Shown here piece by piece: positions 20,401 to 29,453 of a stretch of DNA of 64,000 bases. The position numbers and the translations under genes are program-made. The notes below the pieces were generated by a model. It was not told the DNA's origin. It ran no database searches and worked only from the letters and a program-made list of their open reading frames with translations. The stretch covers positions 1 through 64,000 of the forward strand of contig CAKZRU010000147.1 in NCBI GenBank assembly GCA_937146725.1. Direction: 5' to 3'. The stretch comes from an uncultured Myxococcales bacterium (GTDB lineage: Bacteria > Myxococcota_A > Bradymonadia > UBA7976 > VGTA01). How positions within the stretch are numbered: the first letter of the stretch is position 1; each line of letters starts with the position of its first letter.

Positions 20401-23400
20401 AAGCTTTCCGACCTTGACCTAGAAAAAGCTGAACTCAACGGTGGACGTTGGGAAGGCGCAAGTATTTTAAGACCAATCTTAAAAGGCTTCAAAGGCTCTA
20501 GGCTTGCATGGAGTGGACAGGATCTCTCCAATGTAGACTTAAGAGAAGCAGTACTCAGCGAAGTTGATCTCAGTGGTGCTCAACTCACAGCCGCTACACT
20601 GAAAAATGCTCAACTTGATGGTGTATTATTAGAAAACGCTCAACTTGATGAAGTAGACTTTACTCTCTGCTCATTGCGAGGAGCTAACCTTTCGAAGGCA
20701 AGCGCACAAAAAGCCAAGTTTAATCAGACCATTTTAGCTGATGCAATCCTAAATGAAATTGATTTATCTTGGGCTCAAGGTGTGGATGTTGACCTAAGTC
20801 AATGCGATCTACATGGTATCAAGCTCAAAGGCTCTACTTGGCATAGCTCAAACCTGTCTCAACTTGATCTGAGCCATTGTGATCTATCCCAGGTGACTTT
20901 TACTCAAGTACAGGCTTTGAATATCAACTTGAATGGCGCCCAATTATCGGATGCTGCTTGGAATACAGTCGACTTATCCAATGCTCGACTTGAAGAAAGT
21001 AAAATCAAGGATATTCGCTTTCTTAACACCAACTTACAAGCTGCTGTTTTAAATAAGGCTCACCTTGAGAATCTTCAATTTGAAGGAGGTAGCCTGAATC
21101 AAGTTATCGCCAAGGATAGCCATTGGTCTCAAGTTTCTTTAATTGAGATGAATGCCGCAGAAATCACTCTTGATGGCGCGCAGTGGCACAAGGTCAATGC
21201 CCGCTTAGCCGACCTTGTACGTTCACGCTTCAACGGTGCCCAATTGAGTGATGTTTTACTCAATCGAGCTCGTTTAACCGAGGCGAGTCTTCCAGAACTT
21301 AACCTTGACGATATTGACCTAAGTTATGCTCAGCTAGCCAAAGCCAATCTCAATGGATGCTCGTTAAAAAATGCTCATCTAACCGGAGCTAACTTTTATG
21401 GAGCTCACCTTGCATCTGCTGACTTGAGTGATGTAAGAGCTGAGGGCGCTAACTTTGGTGAAGCAACCCTTTCTCAGGCTAAGTTAAACCGTGCTTTACT
21501 TAAAGATTCTCGCTTTGATGAAGCATCCTTAAATGAAGCTACTTTTGAAGATGCTCAACTCGCAAGCGTAAGCTTTGTCAAGGCTCAATGCTCTTTGGTG
21601 AAGATGACTGGTTCACGTCTTGATGATGCTCGTTTAAACGGTTCTATTTGGCGTGGTGCAGAAATTAAGAATTGTTCAATGCAAGGAGCTGAATTAAATG
21701 GTGCAGATTTCTCAGAAAGCACGATTGAAGGAGGCGAATGGGCTGAGTCTCAGTGGAATGACCTCAATTTATCCAGCGCTAAATTGACCGACATCAAAGC
21801 CCAGGGCATAAGTGCTGCTCATTTACATGGTGAAAATACCGAGTTTATCAGAGTTGATTTTAGTGGAGCAAGGCTAGAAAGTGCCATACTTACTCAAGCT
21901 CAACTCTCTGACTGTATCCTTGAGGACTGTCATCTTAATCAAGTTGACTTAAGCAAAGCTAAACTTAAAAATTCCTTACTTAAGGGAGCAGTGTTAGAAG
22001 GTGCCATACTCAACCATATCGAGTTACAGGACACACTTCTCACCGAAGCGGTTTTACGAGGAGCTCATCTGCAAGGTGTCGACCTTTCTGAATGCAACTT
22101 TACCAACTTTGATCTCAGTGGAACAAACCTTGATCAAGCGGTTTTAAGTGGTGCTCAACTCAGAGGCGTTAATTTAAGCCATGCCTCATTGGTTTCAGCA
22201 AATCTTGTTGGCGCTTCCATCGAAGATGCTGATTTAAGCGGTGCCAACCTAAATCAAGCAGTTCTTAATATTCTTAATCTCACCAAGGTGACACTCAGCG
22301 AAGCGAGTCTGCGTGGTGCACAACTACAAGGGGTTGAACTAAGCCAATGCGACCTTCGTGGGATTGACTTTTCAAACACCTCGTTAATTGGCGCAAACCT
22401 AAGCCAAAGTGATCTAAGAGGGGCAAACCTAAGTGAATCCGATCTTACCCAAGCTCGACTTGGTCAAGCCCAACTCGATGGGGTCATCTTTTCTGGCGCT
22501 AAGTTTGACAGCGTCGACCTAAGTGAAGTCTCTTTGATCAATGCTCAACTCAATGACCTTGATTTAAGAGGCGCTTGCTTTGATGGGGCCGATTTAACCG
22601 GTGCTGAGTTGCGACGCTCAAACATGGATCAAGCCACGTTTATGCGTTCGATTCTTAAGCGAGCTAATCTCAATGAATCAAGTCTTGTCGAAGTAAACTT
22701 TAGCCACAGTGATCTTGAGGAAGCTCAATTAGTTAAAGCTAAAGTTCACAATGCACGTTTGAATGAAACACGCTTACAAGGTGCTCGCTTGGTGAACGTT
22801 GACTTTACCGGTAGCTCTTTATTAGAGGTCAACCTAAGAGATGCTGACTGCACTGGCGTAATTTGGGATGAGGTTACCTTAAAGCCTGCTGATCTCAGTG
22901 GAGCAATTCTCACTTCTGCTCCATTATCTGTGATCAAACATACACCCTGTTCTATAGATCAAGCAACCTTACATGAAAGTGATCTTAGGGACTTAAATCT
23001 TGAAGGTGTAGAGTTAGAGTCATTAAGCCTTGATCACTCCCAACTACAAAAAATCATCCTTAAGGATGCCAAAATAGCTTCATTCTCAGCAGTATCTGCT
23101 GATTTAAGTGGTGCATTGCTTGAAGGTGCCGAACTGAATAAGGCCCGTTTATCAAACGCAAACTTATTTGAGGTTGATGCAGGTGGTGTTCACTTGGTGG
23201 GTGCCCACTTACAAGATGCCAATTTAACCGGTGCTCATTTGGTAGGTGCGGATCTATCGGAAGCACAGCTTGCCCGAGCGATTCTCAAAGAAGCAGACCT
23301 TACTCGTGCTTCATTGAATGAGGCTGTTTTAGCAGAAGCAGACCTCAGCGGAGCAATCTTGGATCACATCACTCTTAAGGGTGTAAACTTGAGCCACACC

Positions 23401-26400
23401 AAGCTCAATGGTGCTTCTTTCCAATCGGTTAACTTAGAAGGGGCAAACCTAAGCTTTGCAGAACTTCGTGGTGCTCAGTTCTCCGGAGCGCTCTTTAATG
23501 ATGCCAACCTAAGTCATACCGATTTAAGCGATGCACTTTGCCAGCAGGTTGAAGCGAATGGGGCTAGACTACAAGAAGCACAATTAGAGCGAGCAGACTT
23601 TTCTGATTCTAGTTTAATGGGCCTTAAAGCGACTCAAATGCGTGGAAGTTCTACATGTTGGACCCGTGCTTTACTAAAAAATGCCGATTTCTCCGATGCT
23701 GCATTGTCCAACAGTATTTTTGACAAGGTCAAGGCAGAGCAAGCTGTCTTTAATCGAAGTCAACTGATTGAAGCATCTTTACAAGACGCCGAACTTTCAC
23801 AGGCTCAATTACAAGACACAAACTTAACTGGTGCAAATCTGACCGGTGCAAATCTGACCGGTGCAAACCTCACCGGTGCAAACCTCACCGGTGCTCAATT
23901 TATCAATGTTGACTTAAGTGGTGCTCTGCTCAATGGTTTACAACTTAACGAAACCCTATTCTCACCTAGCTCTTTGCGCGATGCGTCTTTAGTCGGTTTG
24001 GATCTAAGTTCACTCGACTTAGTCACTCTAATGAATAGTGGACAGGAACATTGGGCGCGTTTTGATGCAAGCCAAGCCATCATGCCTTCGGTAGCTTGTA
24101 ATCAAAGTGATCTACGAGGTTTAAAGCTTGAAGGTGCCTTGTGGGACCGAGCAGAACTCAACCAAGCAAACCTCAGTGGTGTACAATGGTCCAATGCTAA
24201 ATTAGCTGGTGCCCAACTCAAGAGCGCTGACTTATCGGGCGCTGACTTATCCGGTGCTGACTTATCCGGTGCTGACTTATCCGGTGCAAACTTAAGTGGT
24301 ACCAACCTTTCCGGTGCAAACCTTGATCAAGCTGTTCTTGATCAATGTATTCTTGACAACACTAACTTTACCGGTGCTTCTCTCCAAGGTGTGCTGATTA
24401 ATGATGCCCATGGTGAGCAAGTCAATATGAGTGAGAGTAAGCTTAATAAGGCTAAGTTTACTCGTTGTCGCTTCCCTAATTTGAAGCTGAATAAGGCCGA
24501 AATGAATGAAGCTCATTTCTCCTTACTTGAGGCCAGTCATGCGGACCTACGCTTAATCAGTGGTGATTATAGTGCTTGGCGTGAATGTGGACTGATGCAT
24601 GCTTCTATGCAGGGCGCACAATTAAACCACTCATCTTGGATTGAATCGACCTTACGAAATGCGGTCATCAGCGAGAGCTCTTGGGATGAAGCTCATATCA
24701 GTTCTTGTCTAATGAGTAATATTGTTGCTCATGATGTTGACTTCTCAAAGGTAAGCGCATGGAGCGAGGTTAATCTTATGGGGGCCCAGCTTCTTAATAG
24801 TAAGCTTGATGGCTTAGATTTAAGTGCTCATAACCTAGAAGAAGCTCGTATTCAACGCTGTTCACTTACCCAAGTAAACTTCAATAATGCTCGCCTTCGT
24901 AAGGCGGTTATTAATGAGGGTAATGCGGTAAGAGCTAGCTTTAAACTCGCTGACCTTGCTGAAAGTACCGTATCTCGTTGTGATTGGAGCGGCATTGATG
25001 CCCAAGGTGCAACTCTTCGTTTGGCGAGTTTCTCACAAGTTGAGCTCAATGGTGCTAAACTACGCCAAGTCGATTGGACCGGCGGTGAAGGCCGAGACTT
25101 AAAGGCCGAAGGTATTGACTTTGAGGGGGCCACTCTCTCCGGTGTTCATTTCCGCCTAAATGAGTTTAGTCAGAGTAATTTCAGCCAAAGCAAGATGCTA
25201 CAAGCCGATTTAAGTCACTCAACTTTAATTGGTGCCAGCTTTAACCATGCCGAGCTCACCGGTGTGCAGTTCAGTCACTGCAGACTTGATGGGGCTCAAT
25301 TTATGAATGCCTTTGGTTCTGGGGTTGTTTTTGAGCAAGCCGCTTTGAATCGCGCTCAATTTAAGAGTGCTTCCCTACCTGGTTCTCGTTGGCAGGGTGC
25401 ACAGCTTAAGGGAATTGTTGATGCCAGTAAGGAACTTTTAATCATCATTTCTGATTTTGATATCCAACTTTCTCCCAAAGAAAAAGCGGATATGGAAATG
25501 GTCTTGGCTGAATTCAAAGCTGAGCAAGAGGCACTTCGTGAAGCCGAGCGCTTAATGAGACTTGAAGAACAGCGAGAAGCAATCAAGGCTCTAATCCCTC
25601 AAAGTTCCTTCGTAGATGCCGCTGAGTTTGAAATGGGCTCGGCGGAAGGCATGGGCTATGCTGACGAGCGACCTCGACACATGGTTATGCTAGACTACAC
25701 ACTTGAGGTTTCACAAACCCAAGTCACCCAAGGCTTATATGAAGCGGTCATGGGTGAAAATCCTAGTCATTTCCAAGGGGATAAGCTAGATGCCGGTGAA
25801 GGTCATCATGAGCGTCCGGTGGAAAAACTCTCTTGGCATGATGCTCTGAAGTTCTGTAATCAGCTTTCTCAATTACTTGAACTCGAACCTGCTTATGACC
25901 TTTCTCATGATCAAGTTCGTTGGATCAGCTCAGCAAATGGTTATCGCTTACCCACCGAAGCTGAATGGGAATACTTTGCTGCCGCTAATGACAGCACAAG
26001 TTATGCCGGTAGTGAAAATGCTGATGAAGTTGCTTGGCATGGAGAGAGCGCTTCGGGTATGACCCATCCGGTTGCTGAACTCACCGCAAATGCCTTTGGC
26101 TTGTATGACTGCTCCGGTAATGTATGGGAGTGGTGCTTTGATCAATGGCATGCACAGGCTTATCAAGAACGTAGCGAAGGGGTAATTAACCCAGTGTGTC
26201 TCAATCGTGAGTTTACAGATGATAAGCCTCGTGAAAGAGTAGCCCGAGGTGGAAGTTGGTTTGGTGAAAGTGATCAATGCCGAGTCACATACCGAGCAAG
26301 TTTTGCTGAAAACTATAGCGTGAGTACACTTGGTCTACGCCTTGTAAGAGGTGCTGTAGAATTAGATGATGCTGATCAAGAATCATCTGAGCCCGAAACC

Positions 26401-26589
26401 AACACGCAAGTCTCTACGCAGTATGAAGCTGTTTCACCTGCTGACTTTGTACCACCTGAGCTTACTGTACCTGTTGGTGAATTAACGGCACCAGCTGATC
26501 TTGCCCAACCAGAACAAGACTCCCAAGCACCAGAAGAACAAAGCAGTGCTGAAACTTCTACATACCCTGGCACAGAGCAAGATGACTAA
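17470..26589 (+). CDS. Giant pentapeptide-repeat protein with C-terminal FGE-sulfatase-like domain
   Basis: A(D/N/Q)LxxAxLxxAxL repeats from about residue 172 to about 2650; then a short coiled-coil-like linker; then GSAEGMGYADERPRHMVMLDYTLEVSQTQVTQGLYEAVMGENPS...GYRLPTEAEWEYFAAAN...GLYDCSGNVWEWCFDQW...RVARGGSWFG..LGLRLVRG. Confidence 0.96.
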   Translation: MSASSEPNQTHTDKTVGFMSSISTQEQQDRELSSAASGLRAEVLRVGLHSSDEMEQTSENSTDNLKESSEYQDGCWWAELAIHADIADGGSLEVAVYFEAERVCVGWLDEWGDWRVRIEGLRRPNREGLVSFEVVARPVRLRAESTHIAVPMSRQQLIDEVERGRGWPRDKSLRGAPLEGATLSQAQFEGVDLREARLNKAKLWGANFKGALMHRVQLREANLLDADLSAADMERADLTGARLDRATLDATDLSGATLEGVSFEGATLKRTRLEGAILNGVDLRSAVLESVDLTHSELRGAKLPNAQFAGVRMRGVNLESAELSGGVFSEADLTGALLNHADLSQANFEKAILRDAQCIGVDLRNAQLSYMDARNAQISDSLLEQANFSHVNLEGAQALGVNWKGIANLEGVSWRRAKLDQGQFSELNLNQHCFSEASLVEADLRETQLEQAQLDGAILSRANLESANLHLAILQEANLEHAQLRGANLNSARLEKANLVGADLRNADLRGARLDGANLDRANLSGALLEGASFKGARLSHMIGADLSWEGALLQGAILSGAQLRGADLRGLQLEDADLSGADLTSVRFGDAKLARVNFSKAIIRGADFTGADLAEAIFEGSDLVGAIFDHCNLNGAKLVAAQLRDVSWVKVSLNHAHLERAQLNKVDWSGLNLNQALLNGADLKGATLVGASLEGASLKDASLDGADLSDTHLTGANLIGASLNRSKLNQARLTLAQLKGCSLVETDLSNAILDQADLSGIEASRTIFKQSKLGRTHFAGARLNELTFLEVDAVEAQFQGAKLNDVRFSNSSFTRANFEGADLRGLHLDQVRFSDVDFTGADLSSVSFAGLSLEGAKLNGARLNKADFTGVNARSANLSSADLRSAILDQADLIGAQLSNADLSGASLIETQCGGVNFENAILNETKIKNADLSGARLLHCSATHVEWTDVNLKGAELDQVDFSESILTGLIAEWAKLSDLDLEKAELNGGRWEGASILRPILKGFKGSRLAWSGQDLSNVDLREAVLSEVDLSGAQLTAATLKNAQLDGVLLENAQLDEVDFTLCSLRGANLSKASAQKAKFNQTILADAILNEIDLSWAQGVDVDLSQCDLHGIKLKGSTWHSSNLSQLDLSHCDLSQVTFTQVQALNINLNGAQLSDAAWNTVDLSNARLEESKIKDIRFLNTNLQAAVLNKAHLENLQFEGGSLNQVIAKDSHWSQVSLIEMNAAEITLDGAQWHKVNARLADLVRSRFNGAQLSDVLLNRARLTEASLPELNLDDIDLSYAQLAKANLNGCSLKNAHLTGANFYGAHLASADLSDVRAEGANFGEATLSQAKLNRALLKDSRFDEASLNEATFEDAQLASVSFVKAQCSLVKMTGSRLDDARLNGSIWRGAEIKNCSMQGAELNGADFSESTIEGGEWAESQWNDLNLSSAKLTDIKAQGISAAHLHGENTEFIRVDFSGARLESAILTQAQLSDCILEDCHLNQVDLSKAKLKNSLLKGAVLEGAILNHIELQDTLLTEAVLRGAHLQGVDLSECNFTNFDLSGTNLDQAVLSGAQLRGVNLSHASLVSANLVGASIEDADLSGANLNQAVLNILNLTKVTLSEASLRGAQLQGVELSQCDLRGIDFSNTSLIGANLSQSDLRGANLSESDLTQARLGQAQLDGVIFSGAKFDSVDLSEVSLINAQLNDLDLRGACFDGADLTGAELRRSNMDQATFMRSILKRANLNESSLVEVNFSHSDLEEAQLVKAKVHNARLNETRLQGARLVNVDFTGSSLLEVNLRDADCTGVIWDEVTLKPADLSGAILTSAPLSVIKHTPCSIDQATLHESDLRDLNLEGVELESLSLDHSQLQKIILKDAKIASFSAVSADLSGALLEGAELNKARLSNANLFEVDAGGVHLVGAHLQDANLTGAHLVGADLSEAQLARAILKEADLTRASLNEAVLAEADLSGAILDHITLKGVNLSHTKLNGASFQSVNLEGANLSFAELRGAQFSGALFNDANLSHTDLSDALCQQVEANGARLQEAQLERADFSDSSLMGLKATQMRGSSTCWTRALLKNADFSDAALSNSIFDKVKAEQAVFNRSQLIEASLQDAELSQAQLQDTNLTGANLTGANLTGANLTGANLTGAQFINVDLSGALLNGLQLNETLFSPSSLRDASLVGLDLSSLDLVTLMNSGQEHWARFDASQAIMPSVACNQSDLRGLKLEGALWDRAELNQANLSGVQWSNAKLAGAQLKSADLSGADLSGADLSGADLSGANLSGTNLSGANLDQAVLDQCILDNTNFTGASLQGVLINDAHGEQVNMSESKLNKAKFTRCRFPNLKLNKAEMNEAHFSLLEASHADLRLISGDYSAWRECGLMHASMQGAQLNHSSWIESTLRNAVISESSWDEAHISSCLMSNIVAHDVDFSKVSAWSEVNLMGAQLLNSKLDGLDLSAHNLEEARIQRCSLTQVNFNNARLRKAVINEGNAVRASFKLADLAESTVSRCDWSGIDAQGATLRLASFSQVELNGAKLRQVDWTGGEGRDLKAEGIDFEGATLSGVHFRLNEFSQSNFSQSKMLQADLSHSTLIGASFNHAELTGVQFSHCRLDGAQFMNAFGSGVVFEQAALNRAQFKSASLPGSRWQGAQLKGIVDASKELLIIISDFDIQLSPKEKADMEMVLAEFKAEQEALREAERLMRLEEQREAIKALIPQSSFVDAAEFEMGSAEGMGYADERPRHMVMLDYTLEVSQTQVTQGLYEAVMGENPSHFQGDKLDAGEGHHERPVEKLSWHDALKFCNQLSQLLELEPAYDLSHDQVRWISSANGYRLPTEAEWEYFAAANDSTSYAGSENADEVAWHGESASGMTHPVAELTANAFGLYDCSGNVWEWCFDQWHAQAYQERSEGVINPVCLNREFTDDKPRERVARGGSWFGESDQCRVTYRASFAENYSVSTLGLRLVRGAVELDDADQESSEPETNTQVSTQYEAVSPADFVPPELTVPVGELTAPADLAQPEQDSQAPEEQSSAETSTYPGTEQDD
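23821..23895 (+). repeat. Near-identical 15-bp tandem repeats within the pentapeptide region (5 units)
   Basis: aacttaactggtgca / aatctgaccggtgca x2 / aacctcaccggtgca / aacctcaccggtgct. Confidence 0.95.
24226..24315 (+). repeat. Near-identical 15-bp tandem repeats within the pentapeptide region (about 6 units)
   Basis: gctgacttatcgggc, gctgacttatccggt x3, gcaaacttaagtggt, accaacctttccggt. Confidence 0.95.
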
Positions 26590-26616
26590 GGCGCTTATTA
26601 TAAATGTCAGCCGCTT

Positions 26617-26672
26617 GCTAGATCCTTTGCTAGGTTTTTTTGCTAGGTTCTTTTGCTAGGTTCTTTTGCTAG
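26617..26672. repeat. 12-13 bp intergenic tandem repeat (5 copies of the GCTAG core)
   Basis: GCTAG at 26617, 26629, 26642, 26655 and 26668; consensus gctaggttctttt. Confidence 0.9.
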
Positions 26673-26705
26673 AACACTCTCATTATCCTTGATAGGTACC
26701 CATAT

Positions 26706-29219
26706 ATGAGTGATCAACAGCTTTCCACAGATGAGTTAGAGTTAAATCAGTCTCTTAAGCAAGCGACCTTTTTTTGGGCATTTGCTGATCTTGTTTACGG
26801 TGTGTTAATAAGCATTTTATCATGGAATTTCATCCCTCGCACAACCGCTAAGCTTCCCGAGGTCGTTTGGGGCTTAAGTGTTTGGGGAGGGCTACATGCA
26901 TTGTTGGCCTTGCTCACCCTTATAAGCTTATTTTCAGCTCGTCATAGGGTGCTACGCTTGCTTTGGCGCTGTAATATTGGACTTACACTCATTACAGTCG
27001 CTTTGGGACTTGGTTTGGCCACTCTTTGTTTAACCAGTGGTCTATATTGGCTCGGTGTTTTTGGTGTCTTAGGATGGGGCGTTTTTATTTCATCATTGCT
27101 ATTAATTAGCGGTGTTTTACAACTTCTTTTGCTTTACCCAGCGCTCAAGTTAAGACGCTTACTCAAAACTGATTTCCGCTCTTCTTTTAAGGGCGGAGGG
27201 ATACCCCTCCATTTCTTAAAGCTATGCTTAGTTCTTATGACTTTAAGTGCATGTTTAGGCGCTTACCATGGTCATATCACGACGGTCGATCATCTTTCTT
27301 CTCAAGACCGAGGTCTGATCACAGCTTATTTACGGGCTACTTTAGAAGGCGCACCTTTTACACCCGCTCAAGAGCAGGTGAATGCTCAAGGCCTACTGAG
27401 TCGCCCATTGAGTACAGCTAATCACGAAGACCCTAAAGAAACGCTCAAGACCTTAGCTAAATATCCTAATCCCAAGCAGCTATATGTGAGCTTTTATGCG
27501 GGGGGGCAGCGGCTTGTAAGAGTGAGCGGGCGTGGTCAGCGTCTTGATCAAGCGGTTATCGATGCTGCCCGAGCCCTAGCGGCTCACCCCAAACTCATCG
27601 GTAAACGACTGAAAGGTGGCCGAATTGTAGTTGATAGAGTCATTGGTGAATCATTGATTCCTTTGACCAGCCTTTCTGTTGTGGGCCCTATGATTGCTGC
27701 TCTATCTGTAGATCCGGGTATCGATGGTTTAAGAAGCCGCCAAGGTGGGGCAATTAGAACGATCTTACCAAGTGATCTAGTTGAAGATGCTCGCTTTGGT
27801 GTAGCCCCCATTGTGCCGGGTATTCCAGAATTACGTTTTGGGGTTGATATTCATGCCTTAAGTAAGCGCTTGGGTGCACTAAACAAGGTGCAACTCTCAC
27901 GAATTAGAACCGAGCAATGGGTTGAGAAAATAGAATTGGATGGTCCTCATCAAATCTCAGAGAGTAAACAAGAACAGAATGAATCTGAAAAAGTAGCTTT
28001 AACGATTCGAGGTCATTGGGGTAAAACTCTTTTCAACGAGGTTAAAAACCCACAGAAAACCCTTTTAAATCAGCGTCAGCAATATCAAGAAGCGGCTCAC
28101 TTGGGTGGCTTATATCTGCTCAATCATCAAAACCAAGATGGGCGCTTTGATTATCAGTATTTCCCCTTTCAAGATCAGCGTAAACAACCCTCAGATGCAC
28201 GATATAGTGTGCCAAGGCATGCAGGCGCAATCTATGGCCTGTCATTGCTCTACGAAGATCAAGCTCGCCCCGAGTATTTAACAAGTGCCAAAAAGGCGAT
28301 CAATTGGCTTCAAAAGTATGCGGTCAGTGAGTGTGGAGGTTGGTTTAAAGAAAGCATTTGTATTCCAAAAATTAATTCAAAAGCTCAAATCGCAACTTTG
28401 GGTAATAGCGCCTTAAGCGCCTTAGCAATTCTCACCTATTTGCAGGTCAGTAATGATCAATCCGTTGCTTCTTTAGCGCATGGCTTGGTAAGCTTTTTAG
28501 CCCATATGCAAAGGGAAGATGGTGACTTTTATCATCGCTACTTGCTTTATGACGGCTCAGTTGAACCAAGAGAACGCGGAATGTTTGCCAGTGAGCAAGC
28601 GGCCTTTGCTTTGGTGTTAGCTGCTAAGTTGTGGCCTAAGCAAGGTTGGAAAGCCAAGGCAGAAAAAGCGCTTGATGCCCTCACCGTTCACAAATACGAA
28701 AATGACTTTTTAAGCTCCTTTTTTTATGGTGCCGATCATTGGACTTGCTTAGCCGCCGAAGCTGCATATCCAATGCTGAACAAAAAAGAATACTTAGATT
28801 TTTGCTTGGGTTATACTCGTTTTTTACAGAGGCTTCAGTATCGTCATGAACTTGGCGAGGGAGATCAAGCTTATCATGGTCATTATGGCTTTGGTTTTTT
28901 ATCTCCTCCACAAGCGCCAGCGACCGGAGGTTTTACCGAAGGAGTCATGGGCACATTGCTCTTAGCGGAAGCACACCAAGTTCCTAGTGAAAGCCTACAT
29001 GATATCTATGCGCAAGTCTTAGCAAGTACTCAAGCCTTAATCGCCGATCAAATTAACAAGAAACAGCGTTGGAATATTAAAAGTTTTTCCCAAGCGCAAG
29101 GTGCCTTTAGGCGTTCCCTTGTAGAGTCTGAAATCCGAGTAGATTTTGTGCAACACAGCCTAAGTGCCCTCTTGATGACCCAAAAGTTAAAAAAGCTTTC
29201 TAAGACTCAAGAAAACTAA
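26706..29219 (+). CDS. Membrane protein with C-terminal (alpha/alpha)6/terpenoid-cyclase-like domain
   Basis: Four or more N-terminal hydrophobic helices; C-terminal QEAAHLGGLYLLNHQNQDGRFDYQY, GAIYGLSLLYED, GNSALSALAILTYLQ, FLAHMQREDGDFYHRY. Confidence 0.65.
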   Translation: MSDQQLSTDELELNQSLKQATFFWAFADLVYGVLISILSWNFIPRTTAKLPEVVWGLSVWGGLHALLALLTLISLFSARHRVLRLLWRCNIGLTLITVALGLGLATLCLTSGLYWLGVFGVLGWGVFISSLLLISGVLQLLLLYPALKLRRLLKTDFRSSFKGGGIPLHFLKLCLVLMTLSACLGAYHGHITTVDHLSSQDRGLITAYLRATLEGAPFTPAQEQVNAQGLLSRPLSTANHEDPKETLKTLAKYPNPKQLYVSFYAGGQRLVRVSGRGQRLDQAVIDAARALAAHPKLIGKRLKGGRIVVDRVIGESLIPLTSLSVVGPMIAALSVDPGIDGLRSRQGGAIRTILPSDLVEDARFGVAPIVPGIPELRFGVDIHALSKRLGALNKVQLSRIRTEQWVEKIELDGPHQISESKQEQNESEKVALTIRGHWGKTLFNEVKNPQKTLLNQRQQYQEAAHLGGLYLLNHQNQDGRFDYQYFPFQDQRKQPSDARYSVPRHAGAIYGLSLLYEDQARPEYLTSAKKAINWLQKYAVSECGGWFKESICIPKINSKAQIATLGNSALSALAILTYLQVSNDQSVASLAHGLVSFLAHMQREDGDFYHRYLLYDGSVEPRERGMFASEQAAFALVLAAKLWPKQGWKAKAEKALDALTVHKYENDFLSSFFYGADHWTCLAAEAAYPMLNKKEYLDFCLGYTRFLQRLQYRHELGEGDQAYHGHYGFGFLSPPQAPATGGFTEGVMGTLLLAEAHQVPSESLHDIYAQVLASTQALIADQINKKQRWNIKSFSQAQGAFRRSLVESEIRVDFVQHSLSALLMTQKLKKLSKTQEN

Positions 29220-29453
29220 GTTCTTGGATTATATAAACTTAAATTACCTTTAAGCCCTGTGTTCATCGTCACGTAATAGGCCTTTCTTTTAATATAGTAG
29301 AAGAACCTATGTACTTGAAAATGTTGATGATCTTATTCTCTCTTAAAAATAGGGTGCAGAGAGTGAAAATATAGGTTAAAAAACCCAATCTAATCACATT
29401 CAAGCTACAATTGGCTTGAGTAACTTTCTCACAAACAGGGATTGAGGAGTAAG

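Noticed and set aside
17985-25420. Dense periodic repeats considered as a CRISPR array or satellite DNA
   Set aside because: Period is 15 bp, in frame, with A(D/N)LxxA consensus over the whole length; there are no unique spacers of CRISPR size.
18117-25586. Many antisense ORFs (e.g. 18117-18485, 18915-19352, 20160-20531, 24852-25133)
   Set aside because: Ser/Ala/Pro/Lys/Leu-rich translations are the expected antisense shadow of the pentapeptide codon pattern; no independent homology.
25600-26589. FGE-like C-terminus considered as a diversity-generating retroelement target
   Set aside because: No reverse transcriptase, accessory protein gene or template repeat copy seen in the window, and the region lacks the Asn/AAY-rich variable stretch; the protein also continues ~80 residues past the domain.
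17470-26589. Giant pentapeptide protein as a Qnr/MfpA-like quinolone-resistance DNA mimic
   Set aside because: Its length and C-terminal FGE-like domain do not match the ~200-aa dimeric DNA-mimic family; nothing supports gyrase binding.
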